In this document: positions 17,404-26,753 of the stretch, in pieces
How positions within the stretch are numbered: position 1 is the stretch's first letter
How the letters are laid out: every line of letters starts with the position of its first letter
NCBI RefSeq assembly: GCF_051257895.1
Contig: NZ_CP194331.1
Span: 1,860,001-1,924,000, forward strand
Direction of reading: 5' to 3'
DNA length: 64,000 nucleotides
Origin: Gallionella straubiae
Lineage (GTDB): Bacteria; Pseudomonadota; Gammaproteobacteria; Burkholderiales; Gallionellaceae
Notes under the pieces: generated by a model
Seen by the model: the letters and a program-made list of their open reading frames with translations, nothing else
Told to the model about the DNA's origin: nothing
Database searches by the model: none
Program-made: the position numbers and the translations under genes

Positions 17404-18335
17404 TACAGATGCTCTTCAAAGATAGGAAACTGACTACTCGCCATATTTTCTTCGATGATTCTTCCGATATATTCGCCCAGCACCCCTATGCAAAGCAGGA
17501 TGTTCCCGGCCAGGAATGAGATCAGAACCGCAAGAGACGCCCAGCCTGCAAATTGAGAGCCGTACAGCAAGACCTTGATAACGATAAATACCGCAAATGC
17601 CAAGCTGGCCAAACTGACCAGCCCACCCCAAGTTGTAACGAACCGCAATGGTATCCGCGAGTGGTTAATCAACAAATACGATGCAAGGGTTAACAGCTTC
17701 TTCAGCGTATAAGTGCTTTTGCCATCGGCACGCACATCATGCTGGACGGAGATATTGCATATCCGGTCAGGCGGAACAGAATTCAGCATCAGCGCCGGGA
17801 TATAAACATGCGTTCCTTTGAACGAACTCATTGCCCGAGCAACGCGCTTCGTCATCCCCCTATAACTGGACAGCGTCAATCCTTGGGGCTTATGCAGGAT
17901 GCGCCCAACCAGGGCTTGTATCGCCCGACTGGCCACATTGCGTAACCAATGATGTTTCTTGCTTCCTTTAATGTCGCCGATAACCAAGTCGTATCCTTCA
18001 TCGATTTTTCCAATGAACCGTGGAATTTCTTCAGGGGGATTCTGCAGATCATCGTCCAATGTCAGCACATAATCTCCGCTCGCACGCTGCAAACCGCAAA
18101 GAGTTGCATGATGCTGGCCCATATTGCGCGCGAAGCGCACTAATTTGACCCGCTTGTCGTGTACACGGATTTCCTGCATTCGGTCGAATGTGCCATCGTT
18201 GCTAGCATCATCGACCAAGATGATTTCCCATTGATCCGTCAACGATGAAAGGATCCCTTCAAGTCGGCGACACAGCTCCTTCAGGATGTTGCCGCTACGG
18301 AAGACAGGGATAACGATGCTAATGGATTTGTTCAT
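17403..18335 (-). CDS. Polyprenyl-phosphate glycosyltransferase, ArnC/GtrB-like GT2
   Basis: The 310-residue enzyme has SIVIPVFRSG at residues 6-15, VDDASNDGTFD at 41-51 and the metal-binding DDD at 94-96 followed by LQNPPEE, the signature of the dolichol/undecaprenyl-phosphate sugar synthase branch. Two hydrophobic helices near residues 230-255 and 265-290 anchor it. It probably loads a sugar from a nucleotide donor onto undecaprenyl phosphate, for flipping by the GtrA protein and use by a GT-C enzyme such as that at 11825-13705. It overlaps the WbqC gene by four bases. The donor sugar is unknown; the ArnC resemblance leaves a 4-amino sugar possible. Confidence 0.82.
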   Translation of the reverse strand: MNKSISIVIPVFRSGNILKELCRRLEGILSSLTDQWEIILVDDASNDGTFDRMQEIRVHDKRVKLVRFARNMGQHHATLCGLQRASGDYVLTLDDDLQNPPEEIPRFIGKIDEGYDLVIGDIKGSKKHHWLRNVASRAIQALVGRILHKPQGLTLSSYRGMTKRVARAMSSFKGTHVYIPALMLNSVPPDRICNISVQHDVRADGKSTYTLKKLLTLASYLLINHSRIPLRFVTTWGGLVSLASLAFAVFIVIKVLLYGSQFAGWASLAVLISFLAGNILLCIGVLGEYIGRIIEENMASSQFPIFEEHL

Positions 18336-19030
18336 GATGATCTTTCCCTGCAGACATATTTCATAAATTCAGGAGAATCCGTGCCACAGTTAAACAGTAA
18401 ATCAAGGATGCTCACACCATGCACGAAGCCTCCCCAAAGCTGCGGGTATTCTTTATAGCCAGAGTAGTCGAACCAGCTTAGCTTGATACCCTGCTCAGCA
18501 AAAAGCTTCTCTTCGATGTAATCCTTGGCGGCTGGACCGGAGATATATTCATCAGCACCCGCCTGTTCACATAAATCAACCAATCGAGCAGACCTCCCTT
18601 CAACCAGTCTGTAGTCCCATGAACAGCTTATTTTCGTCGTTATGTTAAGGTAGCCACAAATACCTTGGATGAACTCCCGATTTAGTTCCGATAAGTTTCT
18701 ATACCTGCGCACATAAAAATGACTGAGTAAGGTTGCTATTTCATCAAAATGTGTTGCCCGACTATAGTTACTTTCTAGTGTCTTCCAGTGCTTTCTTTGC
18801 CAATTATTTTCTGGCAATTCAACATCTCTGATTCTTCGCTTAATATCCTGTCCAACTGGGACAGTAAGCCATTGCACCCCCTGTGGAGTTTTAATCAAAT
18901 TACGATTTCGCCAATCATTCTTTGTAAACTGCATGTCATCGTAAATGATGAATTCATCCACTGCGGCAATCATGTCGAAGTATCCCTTCCAAGGGATATA
19001 GTTCGATTGGAGGATAGCGATTTTCTTCAT
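18332..19030 (-). CDS. WbqC family protein
   Basis: Family hallmarks are the N-terminal IAILQSNYIPWKGYFD, the YDDMQFTKNDWRNRN segment and the C-terminal SGPAAKDYIEE-like stretch. WbqC-like proteins are found in O-antigen clusters with 4-amino or 3-amino dideoxy sugars. They are thought to help attach an amino acid or acyl group, although the reaction is not firmly established. ATG 19030 is preferred as it gives the conserved MKKIAILQ start. The frame extends to a TTG at 19042. It overlaps the ArnC-like gene downstream by four bases. Confidence 0.8.
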   Translation of the reverse strand: MKKIAILQSNYIPWKGYFDMIAAVDEFIIYDDMQFTKNDWRNRNLIKTPQGVQWLTVPVGQDIKRRIRDVELPENNWQRKHWKTLESNYSRATHFDEIATLLSHFYVRRYRNLSELNREFIQGICGYLNITTKISCSWDYRLVEGRSARLVDLCEQAGADEYISGPAAKDYIEEKLFAEQGIKLSWFDYSGYKEYPQLWGGFVHGVSILDLLFNCGTDSPEFMKYVCRERSS

Positions 19031-19109
19031 GGGAAAAGGCAAGCGATCAATCCACTCCGACAGGTTGGGCCCCGATGCGGCGATGCCCGCCCTTCAAAGG
19101 CCGAAGAAT

Positions 19110-20336
19110 TCAGCATTCACGATGAACGAGCATGGCATATTCCTTTGCCATGCGCTCTGCCGAAAATAGCCGCCGATAACGCTGATACCCTTTTTTGGCC
19201 TGTTCTTTCCTGAAGTCGGATTCTTTCAGGAAGGCGATAATATGATTCGCATAGCCCTGAACATCATCCGGCCCAACACAGAATCCACCCTCGCCATCCG
19301 CCACGACCTCTGGGACGCCGCCGACTCTTGTTGCCACTACCGGCACCCGGTTCGCCATTGCCTCCACACTGGTCAGTCCGAATGACTCAAAGATCTGTGA
19401 TGCCACCAGTAACACGTCGGCTTGCTTCAGCATGGCATCCACATCGCTGCGAAAACCCTGCAGATTGACATGCCGGGAAAGGTCATATAACTCTATCAGG
19501 TGTCTCACTCGTTCCACTTCTTCAGGATAGCCATATCCGCAAACCACCAGATGTGCATTGGGAATTGCCGCAATTACTTTCTGGAATGCTCTAAACAGGA
19601 AATCATGTCCCTTGCGTGGCTCATAAGTTGCCAACATCAGGCACAACGGAACACCCGCAGGTATGCCGAGCTCTTCGCGCAACGATGTTCCGAGATTGGC
19701 CGACTCCACAGGCTCAGCAATGCCGTTGTAGATATACGATACCTTGTTCATAGCTGTATCACCGATCCGCTTGCGCAACGACTCCGCGCAGATCTTCGAC
19801 ACCCCGACCAGTGCGCGGGCATTGCTCACCAGCCAGGAATCCATCAGTTTCTCCGGCAGCCGGTCGATTCGATTGGGCATGTTGGCCAGGTTATGAAAGT
19901 TATATATCGCTCGCGGCTTGTCTTCATGAAATAACCGCCAGGCAATGACTGCAGCCCGACAGGTGTCCCCCCCGGGATGCCCTCCGTTCACCACCATCAA
20001 GCGATCGGTCTGCCATTTGGCAAAGATCGAGCGCAAGCGGATGAGGTAATAGACAAAGTAGCCATATCTCAACAGAGGCGACAGCACCCGCCTTGCTGTT
20101 CGCAAGAACCGATTCCGGTTGCTCTTGGACACCAGAACGGGATAGGTCGATATGTCGTGGCGCACCACCTCACAAGGGCGGATGATCCTGTCTTTCAGCA
20201 CCTGGTAGCCGGGATGGGCTGGATTGCAAATTATTCTCAGTTCGTCTTCTGGATAGGGCCAGTGATTGACCAGTGAAATCAGGAAGGAATCCAGGCCACC
20301 GCAATGGATGTTCTCAGTCAGGAAAGTTATCTTCAC
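19110..20336 (-). CDS. Glycosyltransferase family 4
   Basis: A complete 408-residue GT-B enzyme. The N-terminal HCGGLDSFLISL loop is the acceptor-side glycine-rich loop. ATYEPRKGHDFLFRAF near the middle is the start of the donor domain, and the EX7E motif appears as ESFGLTSVEAMANRVPV, followed by VATRVGGVPEVV. These residues bind the nucleotide-sugar donor. It is a retaining transferase working on the lipid-linked repeat unit. The donor is unknown. A gap of 79 bases separates it from the WbqC gene and 23 bases from the methyltransferase upstream. Confidence 0.88.
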   Translation of the reverse strand: MKITFLTENIHCGGLDSFLISLVNHWPYPEDELRIICNPAHPGYQVLKDRIIRPCEVVRHDISTYPVLVSKSNRNRFLRTARRVLSPLLRYGYFVYYLIRLRSIFAKWQTDRLMVVNGGHPGGDTCRAAVIAWRLFHEDKPRAIYNFHNLANMPNRIDRLPEKLMDSWLVSNARALVGVSKICAESLRKRIGDTAMNKVSYIYNGIAEPVESANLGTSLREELGIPAGVPLCLMLATYEPRKGHDFLFRAFQKVIAAIPNAHLVVCGYGYPEEVERVRHLIELYDLSRHVNLQGFRSDVDAMLKQADVLLVASQIFESFGLTSVEAMANRVPVVATRVGGVPEVVADGEGGFCVGPDDVQGYANHIIAFLKESDFRKEQAKKGYQRYRRLFSAERMAKEYAMLVHREC

Positions 20337-20359
20337 GCGCGACCTGTTTGAAAAATGGC

Positions 20360-21076
20360 TTAGATCTTCTTTGCAAGGAAGGTGAATCCTTCGGCGAACT
20401 GCGACGGGTAGCGGTTCACCAGCCTCCTCCTGGCGGCAGATGACGGAATCAGGTACTTGCCGTAAGGAATAGCGGGAAAATGATGGCTTAGATCGCGGGC
20501 AATCTGGAATCCTGCCAAGCCAAGCAGCCCGGCCAGCCCCTCATGAGTAAAAAAGCGGATATGCGGGAAATCCCAGCACTTCGCACCCGGGAAATACTGG
20601 TGGGTATCGATATCGCTATTGAACAGAAATTTGATCCGCCCCTGGAGCGTGAAATGATTGGGTACATGCACAAGCAGAAATCCGCCCGGCTTCAACACGC
20701 GATGCGCTTCCTTCAGAACGAAATCCGGCCGCAGCAAATGTTCGAGCAGGTCTTTACACAGACAAAAATCCAACTGCCCGGCATCAAAAGGCAAGGTGTC
20801 GACATTGAAGTCACTGATGAGCGACAAGGTCTCAAAACCGACCCCTCTGGCTTGCTGGAGCGCATAATCGCTGCCATCCACGCCATAGAGCCGGCATCCC
20901 GTCAATGCCTTCGCCTCGGCTGCGAAAACGCCCGTGCCGCAGCCGATATCCAGCATGCTTTCAAAGTTACCCGTAGTCGCGATGGCTTCCTGCCATACAG
21001 GAGAGAAATAATTCGAAGCGATGCTGACTTTCGCGATGTCATCGATGTATTTTTCAGCAAAATGTTTATTTGTCAT
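20360..21076 (-). CDS. SAM-dependent methyltransferase
   Basis: The 238-residue protein has motif I LDIGCGTG at residues 42-49, the acidic GVDGSDYAL loop and FCLCKDLLEHL at motif IV, followed by VLKPGGFLLVHVPN. It belongs to the Methyltransf_11/23 type often found in O-antigen loci. A sugar hydroxyl is the probable acceptor. It is the fourth methyltransferase-like gene of the cluster in map order (others at 5555, 15015 and 29442), which suggests a heavily decorated glycan. Confidence 0.8.
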   Translation of the reverse strand: MTNKHFAEKYIDDIAKVSIASNYFSPVWQEAIATTGNFESMLDIGCGTGVFAAEAKALTGCRLYGVDGSDYALQQARGVGFETLSLISDFNVDTLPFDAGQLDFCLCKDLLEHLLRPDFVLKEAHRVLKPGGFLLVHVPNHFTLQGRIKFLFNSDIDTHQYFPGAKCWDFPHIRFFTHEGLAGLLGLAGFQIARDLSHHFPAIPYGKYLIPSSAARRRLVNRYPSQFAEGFTFLAKKI

Positions 21077-21126
21077 TACAGGCTAGGGCTATTTTAATGA
21101 ACGTTTTATAAGGGGACGAGAACAGT

Positions 21127-21798
21127 TCAATCATTTCGATTCATCGGAACGGTCCCGATGACCGTCGCAGGGTTTCCGCCCACGATGCTGTAGGCAGGAA
21201 CGTCTTTTGTAACCACTGAACCTGCAGCCACTATTGATGCCCGCCCCACTGTTACTCCTTTGAGGATGATGGCGCGGGCCCCTACCCAGACATCATCTTC
21301 GATGATGACCGGAGATCTTTTTACAACCGACCAGTCTTTCGGGCGTCCCTCCATATAATCGGGCAAATCCTTACGGCGCACGGCCGGGTCAATCGCATGG
21401 CCATCGTGGTCCAGAATCAGACAATCAAAGGATATCCAGACGTTATCGCCGACACACATCCGGTCCGCCAACACAAACATTGTTCCGCCATTGATGGCTG
21501 TGTTTTTTCCTATTTCCAGACTGGCTTTGCTGCGCTCGAAGTTTACGGTGCCATCGACTGATGACTGCATCCCCACCCGTATTGCGCATTCTGCCGGATC
21601 CACATAATAACCAAACGATACCACCGCTCTGAACATTTCTGTTTTGGCGATCGAGAATGACCCGAGGGACGCCACACCGCGGAGCCTTGCTCGGGTCCTG
21701 AACGAATCTATGATCTTTGCGACCAAATTGAAAATGGGATTTTTCATCAAATCAAGTCGGGAGGATTTACCAGCCACGCTAACCAACGCCCCCGACAT
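21127..21798 (-). CDS. Left-handed beta-helix (hexapeptide) acyltransferase
   Basis: Hexapeptide repeats fill the C-terminal half of this 223-residue protein: IGKNTAINGG, VGDNVWISFD, IEDDVWVGARAIILKGV and VTVGRASIVAAGSVVTKDV, ending with the NPATVIG signature of the WcaF/NodL/Maa group. A catalytic histidine is available in the DHDGHAIDP loop. Such trimers transfer acetyl groups from acetyl-CoA to sugar hydroxyls or amino groups. No clear ribosome site marks the start. ATG 21747 (MKNPIFN) is a plausible shorter alternative to 21798. Confidence 0.8.
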   Translation of the reverse strand: MSGALVSVAGKSSRLDLMKNPIFNLVAKIIDSFRTRARLRGVASLGSFSIAKTEMFRAVVSFGYYVDPAECAIRVGMQSSVDGTVNFERSKASLEIGKNTAINGGTMFVLADRMCVGDNVWISFDCLILDHDGHAIDPAVRRKDLPDYMEGRPKDWSVVKRSPVIIEDDVWVGARAIILKGVTVGRASIVAAGSVVTKDVPAYSIVGGNPATVIGTVPMNRND

Positions 21799-21858
21799 AG
21801 AGTCACAGTTATCAACATCGCTTCCCTACTCCAGCACCCACACAATCGATATCGGCAG

Positions 21859-23608
21859 TCATGATATAGCAAGTGCATGAGACTCACGCACGAGATATGC
21901 CTTTGCCTGCTCCCAATTCCCGAGTGAGCGCGCACCATCGCTGCGGATCTCATATATATGGTCGGCATGCTGAATCGTGGTGTAGCGATGTGCGATGACG
22001 ATGATGGTAAAACGGCCGCTCGCCTGCAGGTCGCATAGCATCTGCGTGATCCACTGCTCACTCTCGTGATCCAGCGCGCTGGTGGCCTCATCGAGGATCA
22101 GTATCTCGGGGCGGCGCAGCAACGCCCTCGCCAATGCCAGTCGTTGCCGTTGCCCACCGGAGAGTTGTACACCACGATCGCCGATGATCGCATCCAGCCC
22201 TCCCGAACGCTGAGCGATGAACTCCCATGCACCAGCCTTCTCACAGGCAGCCCGCAATTCATCATCACCGACACTCCACTCCAGCCCCAGAATCAGGTTG
22301 CTGCGAATAGTGTCGTGAAACAACACCGCCTCCTGCGAAACATAGGCAATACGCTCTCGGTACCGCCGCAACTCCAGCTCTGCCAAGTCGATATTGTCTA
22401 TCATGACTCGCCCCGCTTCCGGCCGATACAACCCCAGGATCAGATCGGCGATAGTCGTCTTGCCAGAGCCGGATGGGCCAACCAACGCCACCGTTTGTCC
22501 CTTGGCGATTATCAGATCCAGCCCGTTGAGGACGGGCTCCCGCCCCGGATATCGGTAGCGAACCCCTTCCAGCTTTATGCAACGCTGCATACCATGAAAA
22601 TCGCCTTTGCCAGTCGGCTCACTGGCCGCAGCCGCCGCCTCAAGCAAGCCGAACACCCTGTCAACGCTCGGCTTATTGGCCTGAAAATCGGCACCCATAC
22701 TAATCACCGACTGGACATTCGGAAGCAATCGAGTAAATGCCAGGGCAAATGCGCCCAGGAAAGCTACCGACAGATCGAAATATAGTGAGAACCAGATTAT
22801 CAGGCTCAGGATAATGACCGAGATCGGCTGAATCACGATACCCGGACTATTCGACCAGAACGCCATCCATTGCCAATGATGACGGACTGCACCGCTACCC
22901 TCCCGGAAGCGCCGCTCCAGTGCCCCCCCCCCAATTCATGGCATTGACCAGCTTCTTGGCCTGCAGCCCTTCCAGCGCTCGGTGCTGCGTCTCCTCCAGA
23001 GCTTGGGTGTAATCCTTTCCATGCTGGTGGGCCTGTCGCCCCATCCAGCGGATTATCGGAGCGGCACCCGCCCCCATCACCAGGGCCGTCACTGTGAGCT
23101 TCCAGGATATCCATAACACAAACGACAGATAAGCCAACACGGTCACCCATTGCGCCACCACCTGAATCAGCGTGAAGAATGCCTGCCCGGTTCGAACAGT
23201 GTGCTCGCTCAACACGCTGAGTAACGCCCCCTGTTTGTGCCCATTGATAAAGTCGGTCCTTGCTTCCAGAAAGTCATGGAACAAGACAGATCTCAGTTGG
23301 TTCTGTATCTCGGCGGCCATTTTCACACTTATATGGCGCATCCACATTATCAACCCGCCCTTGACCAGGAACAGCAAAGACAACAACACCAGAAATGTCG
23401 GCAACACAGCAGGCAACCCCAAGGCGGACAGAAAGTTCAACATGGTCTGTGTCAGCCCACTCGTCACGCCTCCCTTGCTTTGAAATAAATCGATAATCGG
23501 AATGAACAGGGAAAGTCCGAGTAATTCAAAGGCATTGATCAGCAGGATCAGAGCGATTAATACGCCGACCCGTGCAACACTTATCTTCTTCAACAGCGCA
23601 TACATCAT
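21859..23608 (-). pseudogene. ABC half-transporter (MsbA/PglK-like glycolipid exporter), frame broken at a G10 tract
   Basis: Two adjacent frames are the halves of one ABC exporter. The 22895-23608 frame encodes the N-terminal transmembrane domain. The 21859-22866 frame carries the last helices and the whole ATPase: Walker A GPSGSGKTT, the signature LSGGQRQRLALARAL and Walker B ILILDEATSALDHE. The break is at ten consecutive Gs on the coding strand (22923-22932), where the first frame runs to an early TAG. With nine Gs the frames fuse into one protein of about 582 residues, a normal size for an MsbA-type half-transporter. So it is a phase-variable gene in the off state, a recent mutation, or a sequencing error. 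A PglK-like role in flipping lipid-linked repeat units fits, as no Wzx is visible. Confidence 0.85.
22923..22932. repeat. Homopolymer of ten C (G10 on the coding strand)
   Basis: Ten uninterrupted Cs on the plus strand sit exactly where the reading frame of the ABC transporter is lost. Removing one base (or adding two) restores a continuous frame through Asn-Trp-Gly-Gly-Ala-Leu-Glu-Arg-Arg. Tracts of this length are typical slippage sites. Confidence 0.95.
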
Positions 23609-23675
23609 CTCGGAATAACTTTCTTCATTTCCCCAGCTATTGCAAGGAAAGCATATTGGTTCAGAGGGCTATTGT

Positions 23676-24776
23676 TCATTCCATCTCTTTCATCAGGATA
23701 GAGTGATAGCTAAGGGATACCCCATCCTCTTTCAGATAATCACGAACCAGTCGCTTCATCAGTTCGATGTTGGGTGACATTGCCCGCAAGTACACTGCCT
23801 TGTCCACCTCTGTCACAAACACTGGCTTCGCAACAAAATGGATCAGGGCGGCAGCAAAACCACTGCGCTTCATTTCCGTAAAATCTGGATCATCCATGAT
23901 CATCACAGGCTTCTCGGATACCAGACACTGATCCAGGGCCAGTGACATATGCCCCATAACCAGTTGGGCATTTTGAATGAGCGGCAACGTCTGCCCATAG
24001 ATCAAAGGTCGGCCGCCGAACCTGTCTCTGGGGTAGTGATATTTTCCTGAAGCCGCAATCACGACCGGCATCCCGCTCCAAGCCTCGATTTCGGCAAACA
24101 ATCGGTTCAGTCGCGCATAATATGCATCAGGGTCTCGACAGACCGCGCAGCCCATCATCTTGGCATCTGGCGCATAGTCCACGCTCTCATCCACAAAAAG
24201 GTTATAAGGCCCCTTGACCATCCGTTCCGACGGCTGCCATCGTACCTTGATGGAAGGGATGCTGATGAAACGCGCCCCGGGGAACACCTCAAGAGATTGC
24301 TTCCGCCCGAACCTGCCGGAACCGACCACGCCGTACGGTTGCAACAACCTGTTGTGATATCGCTGCCTATATGCAGCCAGGAGCTTGCGGGTCCTTTGAA
24401 TAATTTGTGCTGGTTCGATTAACGTATCGAAATGTTGCAGATAATAACGGACCCCCTTCCGTTGCAATTCGGCAAATATCCAGTCATCTGGCGTTATCCT
24501 GTGGAAGCGGCTCAGGTACCAGACCACCGAATCTTGAGTAAGCGCATGGAGTGATTTCTGGAACGAACCATCATTATCATAGATGCAATGATTGGGGCCG
24601 ATGTATCGATAATCACGGGCGCCGCCAAAATATTGGGACAGGCCTTCTCCGGAATAAAAAAATCCTGAAATATCCCAGAACTCGACATCAACACCATGAT
24701 TGGCGAACCACCACGCATCCAGCTTTTCGCCAAACAGCTTAGAGATTGGCATTGAACTGATGAAAATCAGCCTCAT
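23676..24776 (-). CDS. Uncharacterised protein of the polysaccharide cluster
   Basis: I do not recognise the family with confidence. The 366-residue product begins with a hydrophobic strand (MRLIFISSMPIS) and a GVDVEFWDISG segment resembling the first Rossmann half of a GT-B protein. A GQTLPLIQNAQLVMGHMSLALDQC stretch near residues 275-300 resembles the donor-side region of polysaccharide biosynthesis transferases that find a glycan-linked partner (PS_pyruv or CDP-glycerol-like). No membrane helix is evident. It is placed just upstream of the ABC transporter. The ATG at 24776 gives the most family-like N-terminus; the frame reaches 24815. A divergent glycosyltransferase is my best guess. Confidence 0.5.
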   Translation of the reverse strand: MRLIFISSMPISKLFGEKLDAWWFANHGVDVEFWDISGFFYSGEGLSQYFGGARDYRYIGPNHCIYDNDGSFQKSLHALTQDSVVWYLSRFHRITPDDWIFAELQRKGVRYYLQHFDTLIEPAQIIQRTRKLLAAYRQRYHNRLLQPYGVVGSGRFGRKQSLEVFPGARFISIPSIKVRWQPSERMVKGPYNLFVDESVDYAPDAKMMGCAVCRDPDAYYARLNRLFAEIEAWSGMPVVIAASGKYHYPRDRFGGRPLIYGQTLPLIQNAQLVMGHMSLALDQCLVSEKPVMIMDDPDFTEMKRSGFAAALIHFVAKPVFVTEVDKAVYLRAMSPNIELMKRLVRDYLKEDGVSLSYHSILMKEME

Positions 24777-24957
24777 GATATTGCCAAGGTCAGAGATGCA
24801 TCGACTGCTTCCCATGAGTACGCCACTCTGTCGTACGGTCCCGTTTGGAATGGGGACGTGGCGGAGGCGACAAGTGGATTAACTTCATAACGCCTTAAAG
24901 AATAGTCCGCAGCTTGACGAAGCTTCAGTCGCGAAGACCTCGCTTGCGCCCTGATCA

Positions 24958-25905
24958 TCAGGGATATCCCCAAGCAGCATTCAGTTCATTGAGTTTCTTC
25001 AGTTCATTTGCTTCCACTTCACCCAGGAAATCGTAGTTTTTTACACCCCCCGTTTTATCTACCATCGGCCTGACAGACATGATGCCAAGTTTGGTTAGAT
25101 TCGTGGTTTGTGTAGATAGGAACTGTGCCAACTCGTCCATGATAGAGTCGGGGTTCTGCCTTAACTCCTCGTAAGAGAGGATGTGCAGCCTATTACCCAG
25201 TCCACTGCTCTTCGCTTGTATCGCAAACTCCGCATCCCGCCTCCAAAGATAACATGCTCGGGTTGCTTCATTCATCTTTACCCATTCGCCAACCATTGAA
25301 TCCTCAACCAAATGGGGAACCTTGCTCCCATTGACTATCTTGAAAGGCCAATAGTTATTTTTCAGCCCTTCGTCGCTAAGCCACCGTTTCTTGATGATGG
25401 ATTTCACTACGTCTCGCCCATCTCTCATTATGATGATGAACTGGGACTCAGGGAGCGTGGCATCGAAAAACGGGATTGCATCTATCACACTCGGCATCTT
25501 GAAGGCGAGCCGCAGTTTTCTATCGGCAATGTAGTTAATTGCATCATCCCGATTGCGGATATTTTGCCACCGTGAAAGCAACTCCGGCCAGTAAATTGAG
25601 TTGAGAACCAGACTGTCATCTCCTGGACGGAGGTTTGCCTTTCTTCCATGTGCAGATTCGAGGAGAAGATCCTCATGCAAGTGCAATTGCAACAGAACCG
25701 ATGCAACTTCTGGGGACAGGGCTTTCATTGAAAGCAAGGCGGACAACCCCCACACCAGCGGCGGTTCAAAATGGTACTCGACACCCTCGAGTGTGCTAAC
25801 TAGTTTTCCCAGCAGACTAGTGCCGGATCTAGGCGCACCCGTTATGACAATCGTATTTTTGGTGTTCTTTTTTTGAATTTCAGCTAAATCTATTTTATTG
25901 TCCAC
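24958..25905 (-). CDS. PAPS-dependent sulfotransferase family protein
   Basis: The 315-residue protein has the phosphosulfate loop GAPRSGTS at residues 23-30 and the 3'-phosphate motif IIIMRDGRDVVKSII around residue 150, both well conserved. A C-terminal FLGEVEANELKKLN stretch completes the domain. It should transfer sulfate from PAPS to a sugar, giving PAP as by-product. It ends the legionaminic block, 20 bases downstream of the SDR gene. Together with cysC and the second sulfotransferase at 16279 it indicates that the polymer is sulfated. Confidence 0.82.
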   Translation of the reverse strand: MDNKIDLAEIQKKNTKNTIVITGAPRSGTSLLGKLVSTLEGVEYHFEPPLVWGLSALLSMKALSPEVASVLLQLHLHEDLLLESAHGRKANLRPGDDSLVLNSIYWPELLSRWQNIRNRDDAINYIADRKLRLAFKMPSVIDAIPFFDATLPESQFIIIMRDGRDVVKSIIKKRWLSDEGLKNNYWPFKIVNGSKVPHLVEDSMVGEWVKMNEATRACYLWRRDAEFAIQAKSSGLGNRLHILSYEELRQNPDSIMDELAQFLSTQTTNLTKLGIMSVRPMVDKTGGVKNYDFLGEVEANELKKLNELNAAWGYP

Positions 25906-25925
25906 GACTTATTACCTTTTGGGTG

Positions 25926-26753
25926 TCACCAAGCACTAAGACCGCCATCTATAAGCAAATTTTGTCCCGTAATATAGCTCGATGCGTCCGATGCCAAATA
26001 AACCAATGCGCCAACCATTTCGTTCGCTTGTGCCATCCTGCCCATAGGAATTCTCGCCGAATACCTCATTTGAAATTCTTCGTTTTGGCCACTCTCGACA
26101 CCGCCTGGGCAAATGCTATTTACCCTGATTCCCTTATTCGCCCAGTAAGTGGCAAGATATCGCGTGAGGCCGATTACCGCAGCTTTTGAAGCTGAATATA
26201 CGGCGGGTGTATTAATGGCGCGGCCATAATAGAACGAACCTTCATAAATCCGCTGATCCGGCGCCATTGCACCGTAAATAGAGGCAGTTTGAACGATGCT
26301 CCCCCCCTTACCCTGTTTTACCATTTGTTTGCCTACGGCCTGCGCGACAAGAAACATGCCGTCTATATTGACAGACATGGCATTGCGCCACTCCTCCAAG
26401 CTATATTCCTCAAATGGCGCAAAGTATGCTTCCATATTGGAAGATTTCCCCCCTGCATTGTTGTGGAGTATGTTGATTTCGCCGAATGCATTAACTACTT
26501 GCTCGACCATTCTGGCAACCGCTTCCGGGGAGGTAACATCACAGGCAACACCGACTGCCTTTATCCCATGATTTTTTATCAATTCATCAGCAAACGCTCG
26601 GCATTTTGATTCATCAAGATCTACAACTGCCACATTGGCGCCAAATTCGGCCAAGCCCCTACAAAATGGCTTGCCCAGAATCCCCACCCCTCCGGTAACA
26701 ATGGCGGTTTTCCCTTTGAGGCTGAACCATTCCGGGTTAAATGTCTCACTCAT
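25926..26753 (-). CDS. SDR family oxidoreductase (PtmA-like)
   Basis: A classical short-chain dehydrogenase of 275 residues. The cofactor motif GGVGILG is at residues 21-27, HNNAGG at 97-102 replaces the common NNAG, and the catalytic Tyr186-Lys190 pair lies in YSASK. The C-terminal GQNLLIDGGLSAW is family-typical. In Campylobacter flagellin-glycan clusters a similar SDR (PtmA) is encoded beside the CMP-legionaminate synthetase and the CBS-nucleotidyltransferase, as here. Its exact reaction in that route is not something I can state. The start overlaps the cytidylyltransferase gene by eight bases. Confidence 0.8.
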   Translation of the reverse strand: MSETFNPEWFSLKGKTAIVTGGVGILGKPFCRGLAEFGANVAVVDLDESKCRAFADELIKNHGIKAVGVACDVTSPEAVARMVEQVVNAFGEINILHNNAGGKSSNMEAYFAPFEEYSLEEWRNAMSVNIDGMFLVAQAVGKQMVKQGKGGSIVQTASIYGAMAPDQRIYEGSFYYGRAINTPAVYSASKAAVIGLTRYLATYWANKGIRVNSICPGGVESGQNEEFQMRYSARIPMGRMAQANEMVGALVYLASDASSYITGQNLLIDGGLSAW

